Assembly: GCF_018446385.1 (NCBI RefSeq)
Contig: NC_055988.1
Location: 63,265,788 to 63,329,787 of the forward strand
Direction: 5' to 3'
Length of the DNA: 64,000 nt
Origin: Zingiber officinale
Taxonomy: Eukaryota; Streptophyta; Magnoliopsida; Zingiberales; Zingiberaceae
Below are positions 10,641 to 21,843 of the stretch, piece by piece; position 1 is the stretch's first letter; every line of letters begins with the position of its first letter. Made by a program: the position numbers and the translations under genes. A model generated the notes under the pieces. It made no database searches. It was not told the DNA's origin and saw nothing but the letters and a program-made list of their open reading frames with translations.

Positions 10641-13600
10641 AAAATTCAAAATTAAAAAATTCAAATTTAAAAATTTGAAATTAAATTCAAAATTCAAATT
10701 ACAAATTCTAAATTCGAAATTAAATTAAAATTCAAAAATTCAAAATTCAAATTACAAATTCAAATTTTAAAATTAAATTAAAATTCAAAAATTGAAAAAT
10801 AGATGGAGGATCCAAACTAGCTGGCACCTCCAACTGAACTACCCGACAGGGTAACTGAACCTAATCTACCCGAAATGGGTAAAACAAGAGTAGATTACTC
10901 GGCAGAGTAATTAAGGTTAGATTAAAACGGACTAGGTTTAACTTGACCCACAGTACTGGTGAAGTTTTTGGATGATAGTACGTTAGGGAAGCTTGGGCAT
11001 CGCATGTCTAGGAAGATATGGCTTCGACCAGGTGCATTTGGCCAAGTGGAACTAACCGAAGCTACCCTTAAATGGATCCTAACTAGTTAGACCAAGGTTT
11101 AGTATTAAGTTCAGTGGGTAGGACTATTTGGAAAACCTCGAAGGCATGGCTACTTTAATGAGTTTCTTGTGACTCACCATAGCCCAGAAGTTTATCCAAA
11201 GAATGCTTACTTGTTGAACCCAAAACTAAATCTGAATCTAACACAAAGTTAAACCAAACCCTTAAATTGAACCTCAATTCATCTCACAAAAATTATAGGA
11301 TTCCCTGATTGAAAATTTAGATCGGGTGAGATGACTAGGAAATTCAATTGACTTAACTTAAATCAAGTTAATTAATAATTAAATTATATTAACTTGAATT
11401 ATTTTCAAATCAAAATTATTTTAAACTTAATTTCAAAAATCTTTGAAAATTAATTTAAACTCAATTTCAAAATCTTTCAAAATTATTTTAAACTTAATTT
11501 CAAAAATCTTTGAAAATTATTTTAAACTCAATTTCAAAATCTTTCAAAATTATTTTAAACTCAATTTCAAAATCTTTCAAAATTATTTTAAACTTAATTT
11601 CAAAAATCTTTGAAAATTATTTTAAACTCAATTTCAAAATCTTTCAAAATTATTTTAAACTTAATTTAAAAAATCTTTGAAAATTATTTTAAACTCAATT
11701 TCAAAATCTTTCAAAATTATTTTAAACTTAATTTCAAAAATCTTTCAAAATTATTTTAAACTCAATTTCAAAATCTTTCAAAATTATTTTAAACTTAATT
11801 TCAAAAATCTTTGAAAATTATTTTAAACTCAATTTCAAAATCTTTCAAAATTATTTTAAACTCAATTTTAAAAATATTTCAAAATTATTTAAAAAAAAAA
11901 TTAAGTTCAAAATTATTTGAAAAATCTTGTAAGAATCAGTTTAAAAATCTTTTAAAACTTAATTTTAAAATTATTTTAAAAATCTTTTTTTAAAAAAAAA
12001 AAAATCATTTTTCAAAACTTAATCTCAAAATTTATTTGAAAAATCTTTTCAAAATCATTTCAAAATCTTTAAAACTTAATTATTTGAAGAATCTTGTAAA
12101 AATCTTTTAAAACTTAAAAGTCATTTGAAAAATCATTAGAAAAATGATCATTTCAAAATCATTTGTAATATCCTCTAAAAAATTAATTTCAAAACCCTTT
12201 TCAGAAATTATTAAATTATTTGAAACTATAAACTCAATTAATTTTTAAATCTTCAAAATAATGGTCACTTATTTGGAATTCTAACTGGTATTTTCAATGT
12301 TATAAATTAAAGTAAACTCCATCTCACACTCACTCATATGCTAAACATGCTTGTTAATCTAGAATGACTGAGATGGAAAATTAGGAAAATAATTTTTTTA
12401 ACCTCTCATGCTTGAACTCCTGAACTCAAAAATTTGTTAAGGCATTAATTAAGGGGGAGTGATTTTGAGTCGGTTTTAAAATTAGTTTTTCTTTAAAATT
12501 TTTAACTTGACCTTAAAATTAAAAACTATTTTTGGCATATCTTTGAAAATTCAAGCTATTTTTAACTTAGCTTTAAAATTAAAATTATTTATGACCTGGC
12601 TTTTAAATTACAACTCGTCTAGAATGTTTTCAAAGCTAAGCCTTTATGTAAAACCTCTTTAAGCTAAGTACTTAATCAAGTCTTCTTTAACTAAGCTTGG
12701 TTAGATTATACTCTAAACTTAGCTATTTGGCAAGAAGTTTTCTCAAGACAATCATTTTTAAGCTGAATATATAGCTAAGTATTTTCAAATTTAGCTAAGT
12801 ACTTTTTAAATTTTTTTAAAGACAAAAAGGGAATTTAGCTAAGAGTCTCTCAAAGCAATTGTTTTCAAATGCTAAGTTTCGCTGAATATGCTAAGTATTT
12901 TCCAAAACACTCTCAAAATTTCATCAAAACAATTTTGTTAAAACTAAGTTTTTTTAAGGTTAAATACTTAACAAAACTACTATCTTCATAAGTTTAGCTA
13001 AGTCTTTGATAAAAGTATTTTAAAAAGTAAAAATCTTAGTTAAACTGAGTCTTGATCAAATTTTTTTTCTAAACTCCCTCTTTAAAAACTAAGAATTTAA
13101 AGTGTTGTGATATCACAAAAATTTGCTGAGTTACTTGTTAAAGACAAAAATAACCTTATCTTAGCTAAAAGTATCTCTCAAACTAAAGGAAATGGAAATA
13201 TTAAGATTAAGATTACTTGTACTTTAGGGCTCTGATACCTGATCAACACCAATTAGATAATTTGATTACTATTTAACTTGACTCATGCTTGGACTTAAAG
13301 ACCAACTGAATAAATAATCTAAATTAAAATTTTAGCTACTCTCTCTCTTCAACCAAAAAACTAACAAGTTCTTTTTTCAAAAATAAGTATTATTTTATTC
13401 AAAATTAAGCTAAGTCCCTTTTCACTTAAGCTATATTTTCAAAATTCAATGTTTGCAAAAGGCGATTCATAGAGCAACGGGGAAAAAGGAAGTTACATAG
13501 ACTATTTTTCTCTTTTCCTAGGTTTCTTTTTGATTTATGTCAAAGGGGGAGAGAGAAAAGTTAAGTAAAGAGTAAACTTAAACATAATCAATGGGAAAGC

Positions 13601-13690
13601 ATATAAAGTTTTTTGTTTAAGTTTCTGTACTTACTGTCTTATTTTTTACTTAACTTTGAACTGTATTGCCATAATCAAAAAGGGGGAGAT
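10640..13690 (+). repeat. AT-rich internal region of SIRE-like element with tandem repeats
   Basis: Non-coding. From about 11395 to 11880 a unit of about 52 bases alternates in two versions, one with CAAAATCTTTCAAAATTATTTTAAACTC and one with CAAAAATCTTTGAAAATT, repeated about nine times. Less regular AAAATCATTT and AATCTTTTAAAACTTAA motifs continue to about 12200. The last kilobase has CTAAGT-rich motifs. The region occupies the place where pol would be. I see no gene. Confidence 0.85.
13677..13690 (+). other. Polypurine tract of SIRE-like element
   Basis: AAAAAGGGGGAGAT immediately precedes the 3' LTR start TGTTGGTGCG at 13691. In this family such a tract primes plus-strand DNA synthesis. 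Confidence 0.85.
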
Positions 13691-14926
13691 TGTTGGTGCG
13701 GGAAGTATCCGACGATCGAACCTATGTTTTGATTATGTCAAAGGGTTCAAAGTTAAGGTGTTTTGGTTTCTAATATGTTGAACAAGTTTGCAGGAAAGTC
13801 CTAAGTGGAACTTAGGCATAAGTCCTAGCTGCGGTTAGGCAAATGGAAAACCCTAGGGGGTGGTAACCCTAGGTAGAGGAAAACCCTAGGGGGTGGTAAC
13901 CCTAGGTCATAGGGGGTGGTAACCCTTTGCGGAAAGTCTTGGCAGGTCGATGGCTTCAGGCAAAAGTCCTAGGGGGTGGTAACCCTAAGTGGAAAGTCCT
14001 GGTGTCGCGAACCAGGTGAAAGTCTGGACTAGCCGGGAAGCGGATGTCCAGCAGAAAGTCCGGAAGCATCGAGTGCTGAGCAAAAGTCCAGTCGATCTGG
14101 AGGATCGACTGTCAACAGGTAAATCTCCTGAGTGGAGTAGGTGAGGACGCGTTCCCCGTAGAGGGAACAGTAGGCGTCGGGTCGACCTAGGATTTCCGGT
14201 TGGAAATCCGAAGTCAGACTCGGACAGTCCGAAGACTGTCAATTCTTCTTTAGAATGTTTTATCTTATTCTAACACTGTCTTGCAGGGGATTTTGCTCGG
14301 ACTAACCTTTGTTTGCAGGTGAGGAACCTGCTGGAAAAAGGATGTCCGGGCGCCCGGGATGGATCCGGGCGCCCGGAGGTCCAGGCGCCCGGAACAGGTC
14401 CAGGCGCCCGGGACCAAACTTTATGCCTGCCACGATTTCGCCACGTGGAGCATCCTGGTTGGTTGGCCACGTCACACTCTAGGCGCCCGGAAGGGATCCA
14501 GGCGCCCGGAACTCCATATAAAAGAAGGGTCGAGGTGCAGCTTCAAATACAACCATCTTCTAAGCAATCTCTCTGCAACAAGCTGCTAACGACTCGATCC
14601 AGAAAGTGCTGCAACGACACCCCGACAACCCGGAGTTTCAGATTTAGTTTTTGTTGTCGGTATAATCTGTTTACTGCTTTGAATTGTAATTAGTCTGTAT
14701 TATTTTTATCGTGCTTATAGTTGTTGCCCACGAAAAGTGATCAAGGATCGCGGGCCTTCGAGTAGGAGTCGCCTTAGGCTCCGAACGAAGTAAATCTCCT
14801 TGTCTCTCTGTGTTTGTTATTTCTTCATTCCGCTGCGCTTTTACTCATTTGTTTTACGAATCGAAAGAAATAGCCACGAACGCTATTCAACCCCCCCCCC
14901 CCCTCTAGCGTGGTCTCGATCCAACA
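13691..14926 (+). repeat. 3' LTR of SIRE-like element (1,236 bp)
   Basis: TGTTGGTGCG...CGATCCAACA. It holds, in order, the hairpin array (13790-14115), six GGCGCCCGG palindromes (about 14345-14512), the TATA box (14517-14524), and a 13-C run at 14891-14903 within CAACCCCC...CTCTAGCG near its end. It is unaltered by TRIM sequence, unlike the 5' LTR. Confidence 0.92.
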
Positions 14927-15068
14927 GAAGGTGCTCTTGAAACCCTTGGGACGGAACCCTACCCCTTGGGGCTTGGTGCGCCGAGAGAAAGAAGAGGGGA
15001 AGGGGCGGCGTGTAGGGGTGAGGAGAAGAGGTAAGTCACGATAAAAATTAAAACTCCTCACTAATTCC

Positions 15069-15077
15069 CTATTTATA
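15069..15077 (-). promoter_or_regulatory. TATA box of Tekay-like 3' LTR
   Basis: CTATTTATA on the plus strand, TATAAATAG on the coding strand. Conserved at 23845-23853 in the 5' LTR, where it would start the genomic transcript. Confidence 0.6.
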
Positions 15078-15157
15078 TTTAAGGAATTAATTCACCCAAC
15101 TCTAACTTAAATAAAATTGTTTCTCTTTCCTTTCAGCACGGCCCTGCTGGGTTCTCC

Positions 15158-15213
15158 TGGTTACTAGAGTTCACCTTAAGTCGTAGGACTTAATAGGTCT
15201 CGGGTTCAATTCC
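15158..15213 (+). other. tRNA-like segment (A- and B-box like) in LTR
   Basis: TGGTTACTAGAG (15158-15169) resembles a pol III A box and GGTTCAATTCC (15203-15213) a B box, 33 bases apart. The T-arm CGGG-TTCAATT-CCC is recognisable. It runs antisense to the element and is shared by both LTRs (23934-23989). It is not a full tRNA: no acceptor or anticodon stem can be assigned. It may be an old SINE head or chance. Confidence 0.35.
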
Positions 15214-15346
15214 CACTTAAGCTATTTTACGCTTCTATTTATTTTTACTACTTCCGCTACTCTAAAAATTCCATAAAAATATTCTAAAATTCTAGAAAAA
15301 TCATAGAATATTTCTAAAATACTTTTGAGAATTTTCGGGCGTTACA

Positions 15347-15358
15347 ATCCCCCATACC
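15347..15358 (-). other. Polypurine tract of Tekay-like element
   Basis: ATCCCCCATACC next to the LTR end on the plus strand, GGTATGGGGGAT on the coding strand, directly before the 3' LTR start TGTAACGCCC. Confidence 0.8.
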
Positions 15359-15381
15359 TTATAAAAAGTTCATCCTCGAAC

Positions 15382-16068
15382 TTAGAATAACTCTGGGTAC
15401 TTCTGTCTCATACTAGCTTCTGTCTCCCATGTTGCCTCTTCTGTTGTGTGATTTTGCCAAATGACTTTTACTAATGATACCTCTTTATTCCGCAATTTCT
15501 TAACTGCTCGGTCTATTATCTGAATAGGCTGACTATCATAGCTGAGGTCTTCGCGAACTGGTACCGACTGGGGCTCAATCACCTGGGTGTCATCTGGGAT
15601 ATGCTTCTTCAGCATAGAGACATGAAATACATTGTGGATAGCTGACATCTCCTGGGGTAGCTCTTGCTCATATGCTACCTTGCCAACTCTTCTAATGATA
15701 AGGTATGGTCCCACATATCGGGGACTTAATTTGCCCTTCTTCCCAAAATGCATTACTCCCTTCATAGGAGCTACTCTGAGGAATACTAAATCCCCAACTG
15801 AAAACTCTAAGGGTCTGCACCGTGTAGCTGTCTCTATCCTCTGGCGGATCTGCTGTATAGCTGCTGTGGTATCTGCTACTAGATCTGTCTGAAGTTCTAG
15901 TTCTTTCTGTTCACCACTCTCATACCAGCAGATGGGAGATCTACACCTCCGCCCATAGAGAGCCTCGTAAGGTGCCATGCCGATGGTGGCCTGATAGCTG
16001 TTGTTGTATGCAAATTCTGCTAAACTCAGATATTTGCACCAACTTCCCTTGAAATCTAGGGCACATGC
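15382..16068 (-). pseudogene. Tekay-like integrase C-terminal part and chromodomain tail
   Basis: Continues the integrase reading frame after an in-frame TGA at about 16065-16067. Visible landmarks are the SYQATIGMAPYEALYGRRCRSP region typical of Gypsy integrases, the GPYLIIRRVGKVAYEQELP segment of the GPY/F module, and the VSLVKVIWQNHTTEEATWE tail of about 50 residues that corresponds to the chromodomain-like end of Tekay/Del elements. In the family this tail guides integration toward heterochromatin. The frame ends with a normal stop at 15382, after KYPELF. It is broken only at its junction with the upstream integrase part. Confidence 0.88.
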
Positions 16069-17079
16069 TCAGAGCATATCTTCGAGTACCTGATTTACTC
16101 GCTCCGTCTGACCATCTGTCTGATGATGGAAAGCTGTGCTGAATTTTAACTTCGTGCCCAATGCTGACTGTACACACTCCCAGAAGTGAGAGGTGAACCT
16201 ACTGTCTCTGTCTGAAATAATGGTCCGTGGGACTCCATGTAGTTTGACGATCTCCTTGGGATATAACTGAGCTAGTTGTTCCATGGAGTAGGATATCCTG
16301 ATAGCTAAGAAGTGGGCTGATTTAGTTAACCTGTCAACTATTACCCAGATGGTATCAAAACCATTTGTGATTCTGGGTAATCCCACTATGAAATCCATAG
16401 AAATGTCTTCCCACTTCCATTCTGGGATCTGGATAGGTTGCAGAACTCCTCCTGGTCTCTGGTGTTCTGCCTTAACTCTCTGGCAAGTCAGACAAGTGCT
16501 AACATATTTAGCGATGTCTCTTTTCATCCCAGGCCACCAAAAACGTTTCTTTAGGTCCTGGTACATTTTGGTGGAGCCAGGATGCATCGCATAAGGAGTC
16601 CTATGAGCCTCATCTAAAATCTTTCTTTGTAGTTCCTTCTGATCTGGAACACATAATCTGTCACCGAAATATACTGTCCCACTATCAGTTATTCTGAACT
16701 CTCCACTTCCTGGTTCTGCTATCCCTTGCTTGATTTTCTGGATTTCAGGGTCCTGTTCCTGAGCTGTCTGGATGTCATCAAGCAGGGTAGATACTAATGT
16801 CATAGTAGAGAGCTGTCCCACTATGAGTTCGAGACCGTAATCTGTGATCTCCTTATGTAGGGGGGGTGACATGACTTCTAGGGATAGTAAGGTAGCACTG
16901 GACTTTATGCTAAGTGCGTCTGCCACCTTATTAGCTTTTCCTGGGTGGTAGAAGATGTCTATGTCATAATCTTTGACCAGCTCAAGCCATTTACGCTGCC
17001 GCATATTCAGATCCTTCTGAGTGAAGAAGTACATTAGACTTTGGTGATCTGTATACACTCTGCACTGAGCTCCATACAA
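16069..17079 (-). pseudogene. Tekay-like RNase H end and integrase core
   Basis: Begins in the RNase H domain (CRVYTDHQSLMYFF, with the catalytic-region TDH), then the NKVADALS segment. The integrase zinc-finger HHCC region follows (histidines near HRTPYAMHPG, then CLTCQRVK), and then the core with DFIVGLP (first Asp), ISDRDSRF (second Asp) and the final Glu after TDGQTERVNQVLE. All three DDE residues are present. The upstream end is cut by the solo LTR at 17085; the RNase H frame resumes beyond it at 18949. A TGA ends the frame at 16069, inside the integrase. Confidence 0.9.
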
Positions 17080-17084
17080 GTAAT

Positions 17085-18943
17085 TGTTGGGTTTTTCGGG
17101 CCGTGAAAACCGCGTTTTCGTGTCGCGGAAACCCCGAAAGCCCCAAAGCCAACGGATCCGTGCAAAGGAAAAATTCGAAAAATTTTGAGTACGAGTTAGA
17201 AAACTTCGATTTACACTAAATCTACAAAGGTTAAGATGTATATACCCTTGATGCGCGCCCTACGTGAATCCCGCTCGTCCAAAATGCTGGATCTCTAGAC
17301 CGTCAAGCGTACGGTCCTCTAGAAGTATCCACACAGACAACTTAGGTGGAGAAGACCTAAACAAAGGTGTGCTAGCACCTTGATAGGCCATGACAAGAAG
17401 AGGAGAGGGAGAGAGCAAGAAGAACTCAAGGAGGAAGAAGAAGGAAAATGAATGAGAGAAATAATTTTCAAAAGGAAAAGTTATATTTCTCATTCAAGTG
17501 GCCGGCCACCTTCATGTGTGTAACTCTCCACATTAATGCATTAAGTGTCATTAATGTGAAGCCATTAAAGAGAATGGCTTTGTAACTTCCATGAGGTAGC
17601 ACCCAATGATGATGTGGAGTAACATCATTAGTCGACATCAATGCCAACTCACCAATGAGGTGGCATAAAGTCAAGTCTAACTTGACTTTTCATCTTCCTC
17701 TCAAGTCAAGTCAAACTTGACCAAATATCTTCCATGGTTGATCTAATCTAACCATTTGATTCAAGCCAACTTAATATAATGAATCTAATTCATTAAATTA
17801 AATTGATCTAATGAGTCATAATCTAAATTAGACTCATTGTATACATGAATCAACTTGAGTCTAACTCAATTAGCCCAATTTGGATTACTCTTAATCCAAT
17901 TGGATCCATCAAATGAATCAAGTCCTCTTGGTTCATCATATGAACCTAATCTCCATCTATTTGTCCTTAGTGTGTGACCCTATAGGTTCTTGTAACGTTG
18001 GTAATGCCCCTAAACCCATTTAGGAGCATAAGTAATGAGAGGTATCTAGCAACACATCATTACTACCCAAGTTACAAGAATGTTGAGATCCAACATCACC
18101 TTGTGACTACTAGTTGTGACTCCTCACAATATATGACAAGTGTCCTTCTATCCTAGACATCTAGATTGGCCAATGTGAGGCATAGACCGTGTCATCCTCT
18201 GACCAATCTAAATCTTGAACTCTAAGTAGACTCACTAAATCAAATGAGCTCAATATCCTATATTGACTCATTTGGGCATGGCCATGCACTTCGTGGTCTC
18301 ACTCTATCAAGAATACCGATGTCACACCCGTCATATAGGAGGGATAGATCCCATCTACATCACTCACATCCCTCTGCATAATTTGTTACATACCCAGTAA
18401 TCGACTTTATAGTCCACCCAGTTACGGGTGACGTTTGACGAAACTAAAGTACATAACTATTTATGTAGGGAACCATGGTGACTTCAGGTCTAAGGACTAG
18501 TAGTCATACTAATAGCCACATGAGAAAGTATATGACACTCATATAACGATCCATGATACTTTCTCATGGCGGGTCATTCAGTATACATTCTCTAATGCAT
18601 ACCCATGTGTCAACTTGATATCTCTATATCCATGACTTGTGAGATCAAGTCATCGAGTTGACCTACATGCTAGTCTTATTGCATTAACATTGTCCCTGAA
18701 TGTTAATACTCGACTAGGAATTATTTAGAGTAGTGTTCCCTATATCATCTCACTATCGGTTCAACTAACCGATTGATATAGGTAAGAACCTTCTACTCAA
18801 GGACGTTACTATACTTAGTTTATTTGGCACCAATACAAGTAAGTATAATAACCAAAAATCAAATGCCTTTATTTATATAGAATATGATACAACAAGTCCA
18901 AAATACAATCATCAAATGATTGGCTCTAGGGCTCTAGCTAACA
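17085..18943 (-). mobile_element. Solo C-type Copia LTR inserted in Gypsy pol
   Basis: TGTTGGGTTTTTCGGGCC...GCTCTAGCTAACA, 1,859 bases, colinear with the Copia 5' LTR at 41697-43526. Flanking GTAAT (17080-17084) and GTACT (18944-18948) are a 5-bp target duplication with one later change. Removing the LTR and one copy of the duplication rejoins the RNase H frame between the Q-Y and L-Y-G codons. There is no internal region. Confidence 0.92.
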
Positions 18944-18948
18944 GTACT

Positions 18949-19160
18949 GTCTCCAAATTTTGTGAGTGAACACTACTGCTGCAAGCTCAAGGTCATGAGT
19001 GGGGTAATTCTTCTCATATTCCTTGAGTTGTCTGGAGACATAGGCGATCACCTTGCCATTTTGTATCAGTACTGCTCCTAGTCCCAATTTAGAGGCGTCA
19101 CTATAAATATCAAAGCTGTTTGTGTTTTCAGGTAGAGCCAGAATAGGTGCACTGGTCAAT
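18949..19160 (-). pseudogene. Tekay-like RNase H, N-terminal part
   Basis: [26 protein letters not shown] carries the first RNase H aspartate (YSDAS), followed by the [20 protein letters not shown] segment with the catalytic Glu region. The frame runs into the solo LTR at 18943. Upstream it links to RT across a short degenerate stretch (19160-19248) with a frame break. Confidence 0.85.
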
Positions 19161-19248
19161 CTCCTCTTTAGCTCGCTGAAGCTGTTCTCGCAGTCCTCTG
19201 TCCACTGAAATTTTCTGTTCTTCCTGGTGAGAGCTGTCAGTGGGGAGG

Positions 19249-19905
19249 CTATTTGGGTCTTTTCCAGTTACTCACAGCTTCTATTTTACTAGGGTCTACC
19301 ATGATACCATCCTTTGAGATGATGTGACCCAGGAAGGACACCTGATCTAACCAAAATTCACATTTCGTTAACTTGGCGTACAGCTGGTTCTGCTGAAGGG
19401 TCTGCAATACTATTCTCAGGTGCTCTGTGTGTTCTTCCTGAGTTCCTGAATAGATAAGAATGTCATCGATAAATACAATAACAAATCTATCTAGGTAGTC
19501 CCTGAATACTCTGTTCATGAGGTCCATGAAAGTAGTTGGAGCATTTGTCACGCCAAAGGGCATGACTACGAACTCGTAGTGTCCGTATCTAGTCCTGAAC
19601 GCTGTCTTGGGTATATCCCCTTCTTTAACTTTCACCTGATGATAACCTGATCTGAGGTCTATCTTAGAGAACACTGCTGCTCCCTTTACCTGATCGAACA
19701 GATCATCTATTCTAGGAAGAGGATACCTATTCTTGATGGTGACTTGGTTCAGTGCTCTGTAATCTATGCACAGGCGCATGCTCCCGTCCTTCTTCTTCAC
19801 GAACAATACAGGCGCTCCCCATGGTGAGTGACTAGGACGTATGAAGCCCTTGTCAAGCAGCTCCTGTAGTTGCTCATGAAGCTCCTTCAGTTCTGCTGGA
19901 TTCAT
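19249..19905 (-). pseudogene. Tekay-like reverse transcriptase
   Basis: 218 codons spanning the RT fingers and palm. Landmarks are [43 protein letters not shown] (first catalytic Asp region), [18 protein letters not shown], and the active-site box FIDDILIYS, with both aspartates intact. It ends at 19249 by a stop before the connection domain. In the family this enzyme copies the element RNA into DNA using the initiator tRNA-Met. It would be inactive without a restored frame into RNase H. Confidence 0.92.
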
Positions 19906-20028
19906 GCGATAAGGTGCTTTGGAGATAGGATTCGTACCGAGAAGGAGTTCTATCTCAAATTCAATCTCCCTGTCTGGTGCTAGACCTGGTAACTCCTCAG
20001 GGAAGACTGCTGGGTAGTCACATATGAC

Positions 20029-20529
20029 TCAGATCTCTGCTAGCTGTTGGTCCTTGTCCTGACTGACATTGACTACATGCGCTAAAAATCTCGTACATCC
20101 TGTGTCCATTAACTTCTGTGCTTTCAGAGCTGAGAGAAACTTTTTGGCTTTTCTCTTTGGTCCTCCGACGTATTCAAACTGTACTTCTGCTTCAGGTTGG
20201 AATATGACTTTCTGTTTACAGCACTCTATAGAGGCACCGTATCTGATCAGGAAGTCCATCCCAAAAATAATATCGTAATCAGTCATATTTAGCACTATCA
20301 GATCACAAAAGAGTTCTCTGTCTGCTATAATGACTGGCACTTCTCTGAGCCAGTGCGTGGATGCCATAATTTCTCCTGAAGGTAATGTCGTCAGAAACTG
20401 ACTACTGAGTATCTCTGGGGGTATCACTAACTTCTCGGAAAACATCCTGGATATATAAGAATGGGTTGCCCCAGTGTCAAAAAGAACCACATTAGCTTTT
20501 CGATCGACAGAATAACTCGAGGCATTCAC
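20029..20529 (-). pseudogene. Tekay-like aspartic protease
   Basis: The retropepsin-like motif VVLFDTGATHSYIS (D-T-G active site) lies near residues 14-27, followed by a YDIIFGMDFL segment (the flap/dimer region typical of Gypsy proteases) near residues 90-100. The frame begins within gag-protease continuous coding and ends with a stop at 20029, before the RT. In the family it cuts the polyprotein. Confidence 0.88.
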
Positions 20530-20577
20530 GTCCTCTCCGGTGAGTGAGTAGATCCTCGCATTGGTTGTAGCTGTGCC

Positions 20578-21632
20578 CTAGCTGATGTGTGGACCATCTA
20601 AAGCATCCTGCATCTGGTGCACCTCCGTACTGAATCGGCTGTGGTTGAGGAAGACTGGTCTTGTTTGGGCACTACTTAGCCATATGCCCTTCCTGTCCAC
20701 ATTCAAAGCATCCTCGGGTGCCCTTACAACAAACTCCAGGGTGAAATTTCCCACAGGTAACACATTTGGGATAACTAGGTTGTTTACTAGCTGGTCCTCC
20801 TTTCGGGTAACTCCCTGGTTTGTGCTTGCTGCTGGAGTTCCCTTTCTAGTTAGAGCTGTGGCCCTGTTGTTTCTGAGTACCTGAGCCTCCTTTCCCTTTG
20901 GACTCTGAGAGGACTTGCTTCTGCTGTTTGATATTGTTCTGGTAGTGCTCGGTGTCATAGCACTGCTGACTAGTTCTTCAGTGGTTTGCGGCCTATGAAC
21001 GCCACCAGCCACATTCATTGCTATTTCCGGCCTCAGCATCTTGAGCATCAACCGGACTCTTTCTTTTTCTGTGCTGACTAGTTCAGGGCATATACGAGCC
21101 AGTCTATTGAATTTCTTCACGGCTTCCTCAACTGATAGGTTGCCCTGACGAAACTCAGTGAACTCGTCATAGTGGCGGTTTGTGACCCGCATGTGAAATA
21201 ACTCCTCGAAGAATTCTTTCTCGAAGTCAACCCTGCTCTCTTGCTCTTAATTCTCTCCCACCACATCGTGCATCTCTGTCAGTAGAAGGAGGCACATTTC
21301 ACCTTCTCCTGTTCTAGCCAATCCCAGTGTTTTGAACCAGGCTTGAGCATCCCATGGTTCACCTTGGTGCCTGAGAAGTTCTCGGGCTTGACTCTCTGCC
21401 ACTGGATCAGGCTTCTGGTGCTGTAGGCTGGACTGGGGAACCTCTATAACTATTGGGGTTGCTATGTTTGGTTCCGGGGTGATAGTGGGAGTATTCTGCT
21501 GACTAGCCTTTAAGCTAACTGCTTCTGTAACTGAGCCACTACTGCTGTAAGGTCTGGGGGAGGCATTGAACTGCCTGCCTCATGCTGGGGCTCAGTAGCT
21601 GGGGTCCTTCTAGCTGGGCGTCCTCGTGCCAT
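20578..21632 (-). pseudogene. Tekay-like gag (capsid/nucleocapsid)
   Basis: The likely start is ATG at 21630-21632 (MARGRPARRT), right after the leader. Stops break the first 440 bases, and a clean frame runs from 21192 to 20578. The retrotransposon-gag region ends with EFTEFRQGNLSVEEAVKKFNRLA, then VRLMLKMLRPEIA. A CFECGQEGHMAK zinc-knuckle sequence is readable near 20700 in another frame, showing a frameshift between capsid and nucleocapsid. Confidence 0.85.
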
Positions 21633-21827
21633 GTCTAAAGGAAAAAAGGGCATGCATAACTAAAGCATCATGTTTACATAGCTAATACTATCATGTTAGT
21701 TACTATCACAGATAAGCATACTTTAGTTATCTACAAACATGAAAGCAATAAACATAACAAAGTGAGAGGTATTCTTACTTGGAAGCTGCAGGTTCAATGC
21801 TGATGTGTGTGTAGGAAGTATGGAACT

Positions 21828-21840
21828 TGCTCTGATACCA
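21828..21840 (-). other. Primer-binding site of Tekay-like element
   Basis: TGCTCTGATACCA on the plus strand, i.e. TGGTATCAGAGCA on the coding strand, three bases from the 5' LTR. It pairs with initiator tRNA-Met. Confidence 0.9.
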
Positions 21841-21843
21841 CTC

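Larger units (their letters stand above)
7664..14926 (+). mobile_element. SIRE-like Copia element, non-autonomous, with chimeric 5' LTR
   Basis: Starts TGTTGGTGCGGG, ends CGATCCAACA, and is flanked by GAAGG at 7659-7663 and 14927-14931. The primer-binding site TGGTATCAGAGC follows the 5' LTR at 9068 and a polypurine tract AAAAAGGGGGAGA precedes the 3' LTR at 13691. Only gag-derived coding sequence is present (9411-10640); protease, integrase and RT are absent and replaced by AT-rich repeats. It must have moved with proteins from a related autonomous element. It sits in the 3' LTR of the Tekay-like element. Confidence 0.92.
5800..15346 (-). repeat. 3' LTR of Tekay-like element, split by SIRE-like insertion
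   Basis: Matches the 5' LTR at 21844-24092 on both sides of the SIRE-like element at 7664-14926. Without that insertion and its 5-bp duplication it is about 2,279 bases long, against 2,249 for the other LTR. It carries a GATCGATC array near 6058-6400, three TAGGTTATCTGAACCTA hairpins at about 7130-7280, a minus-strand TATA box at 15069-15077 and a tRNA-like segment at about 15158-15213. Confidence 0.9.

Noticed and set aside
15158-15225. Functional tRNA gene
   Set aside because: Only A/B-box-like motifs and a T-arm are visible; no acceptor or anticodon stem can be formed.
15382-21632. Integrated plant pararetrovirus
   Set aside because: Order gag-protease-RT-RNase H-integrase with integrase, chromodomain, LTRs and target duplication is that of a Gypsy retrotransposon; no movement or coat protein is seen.
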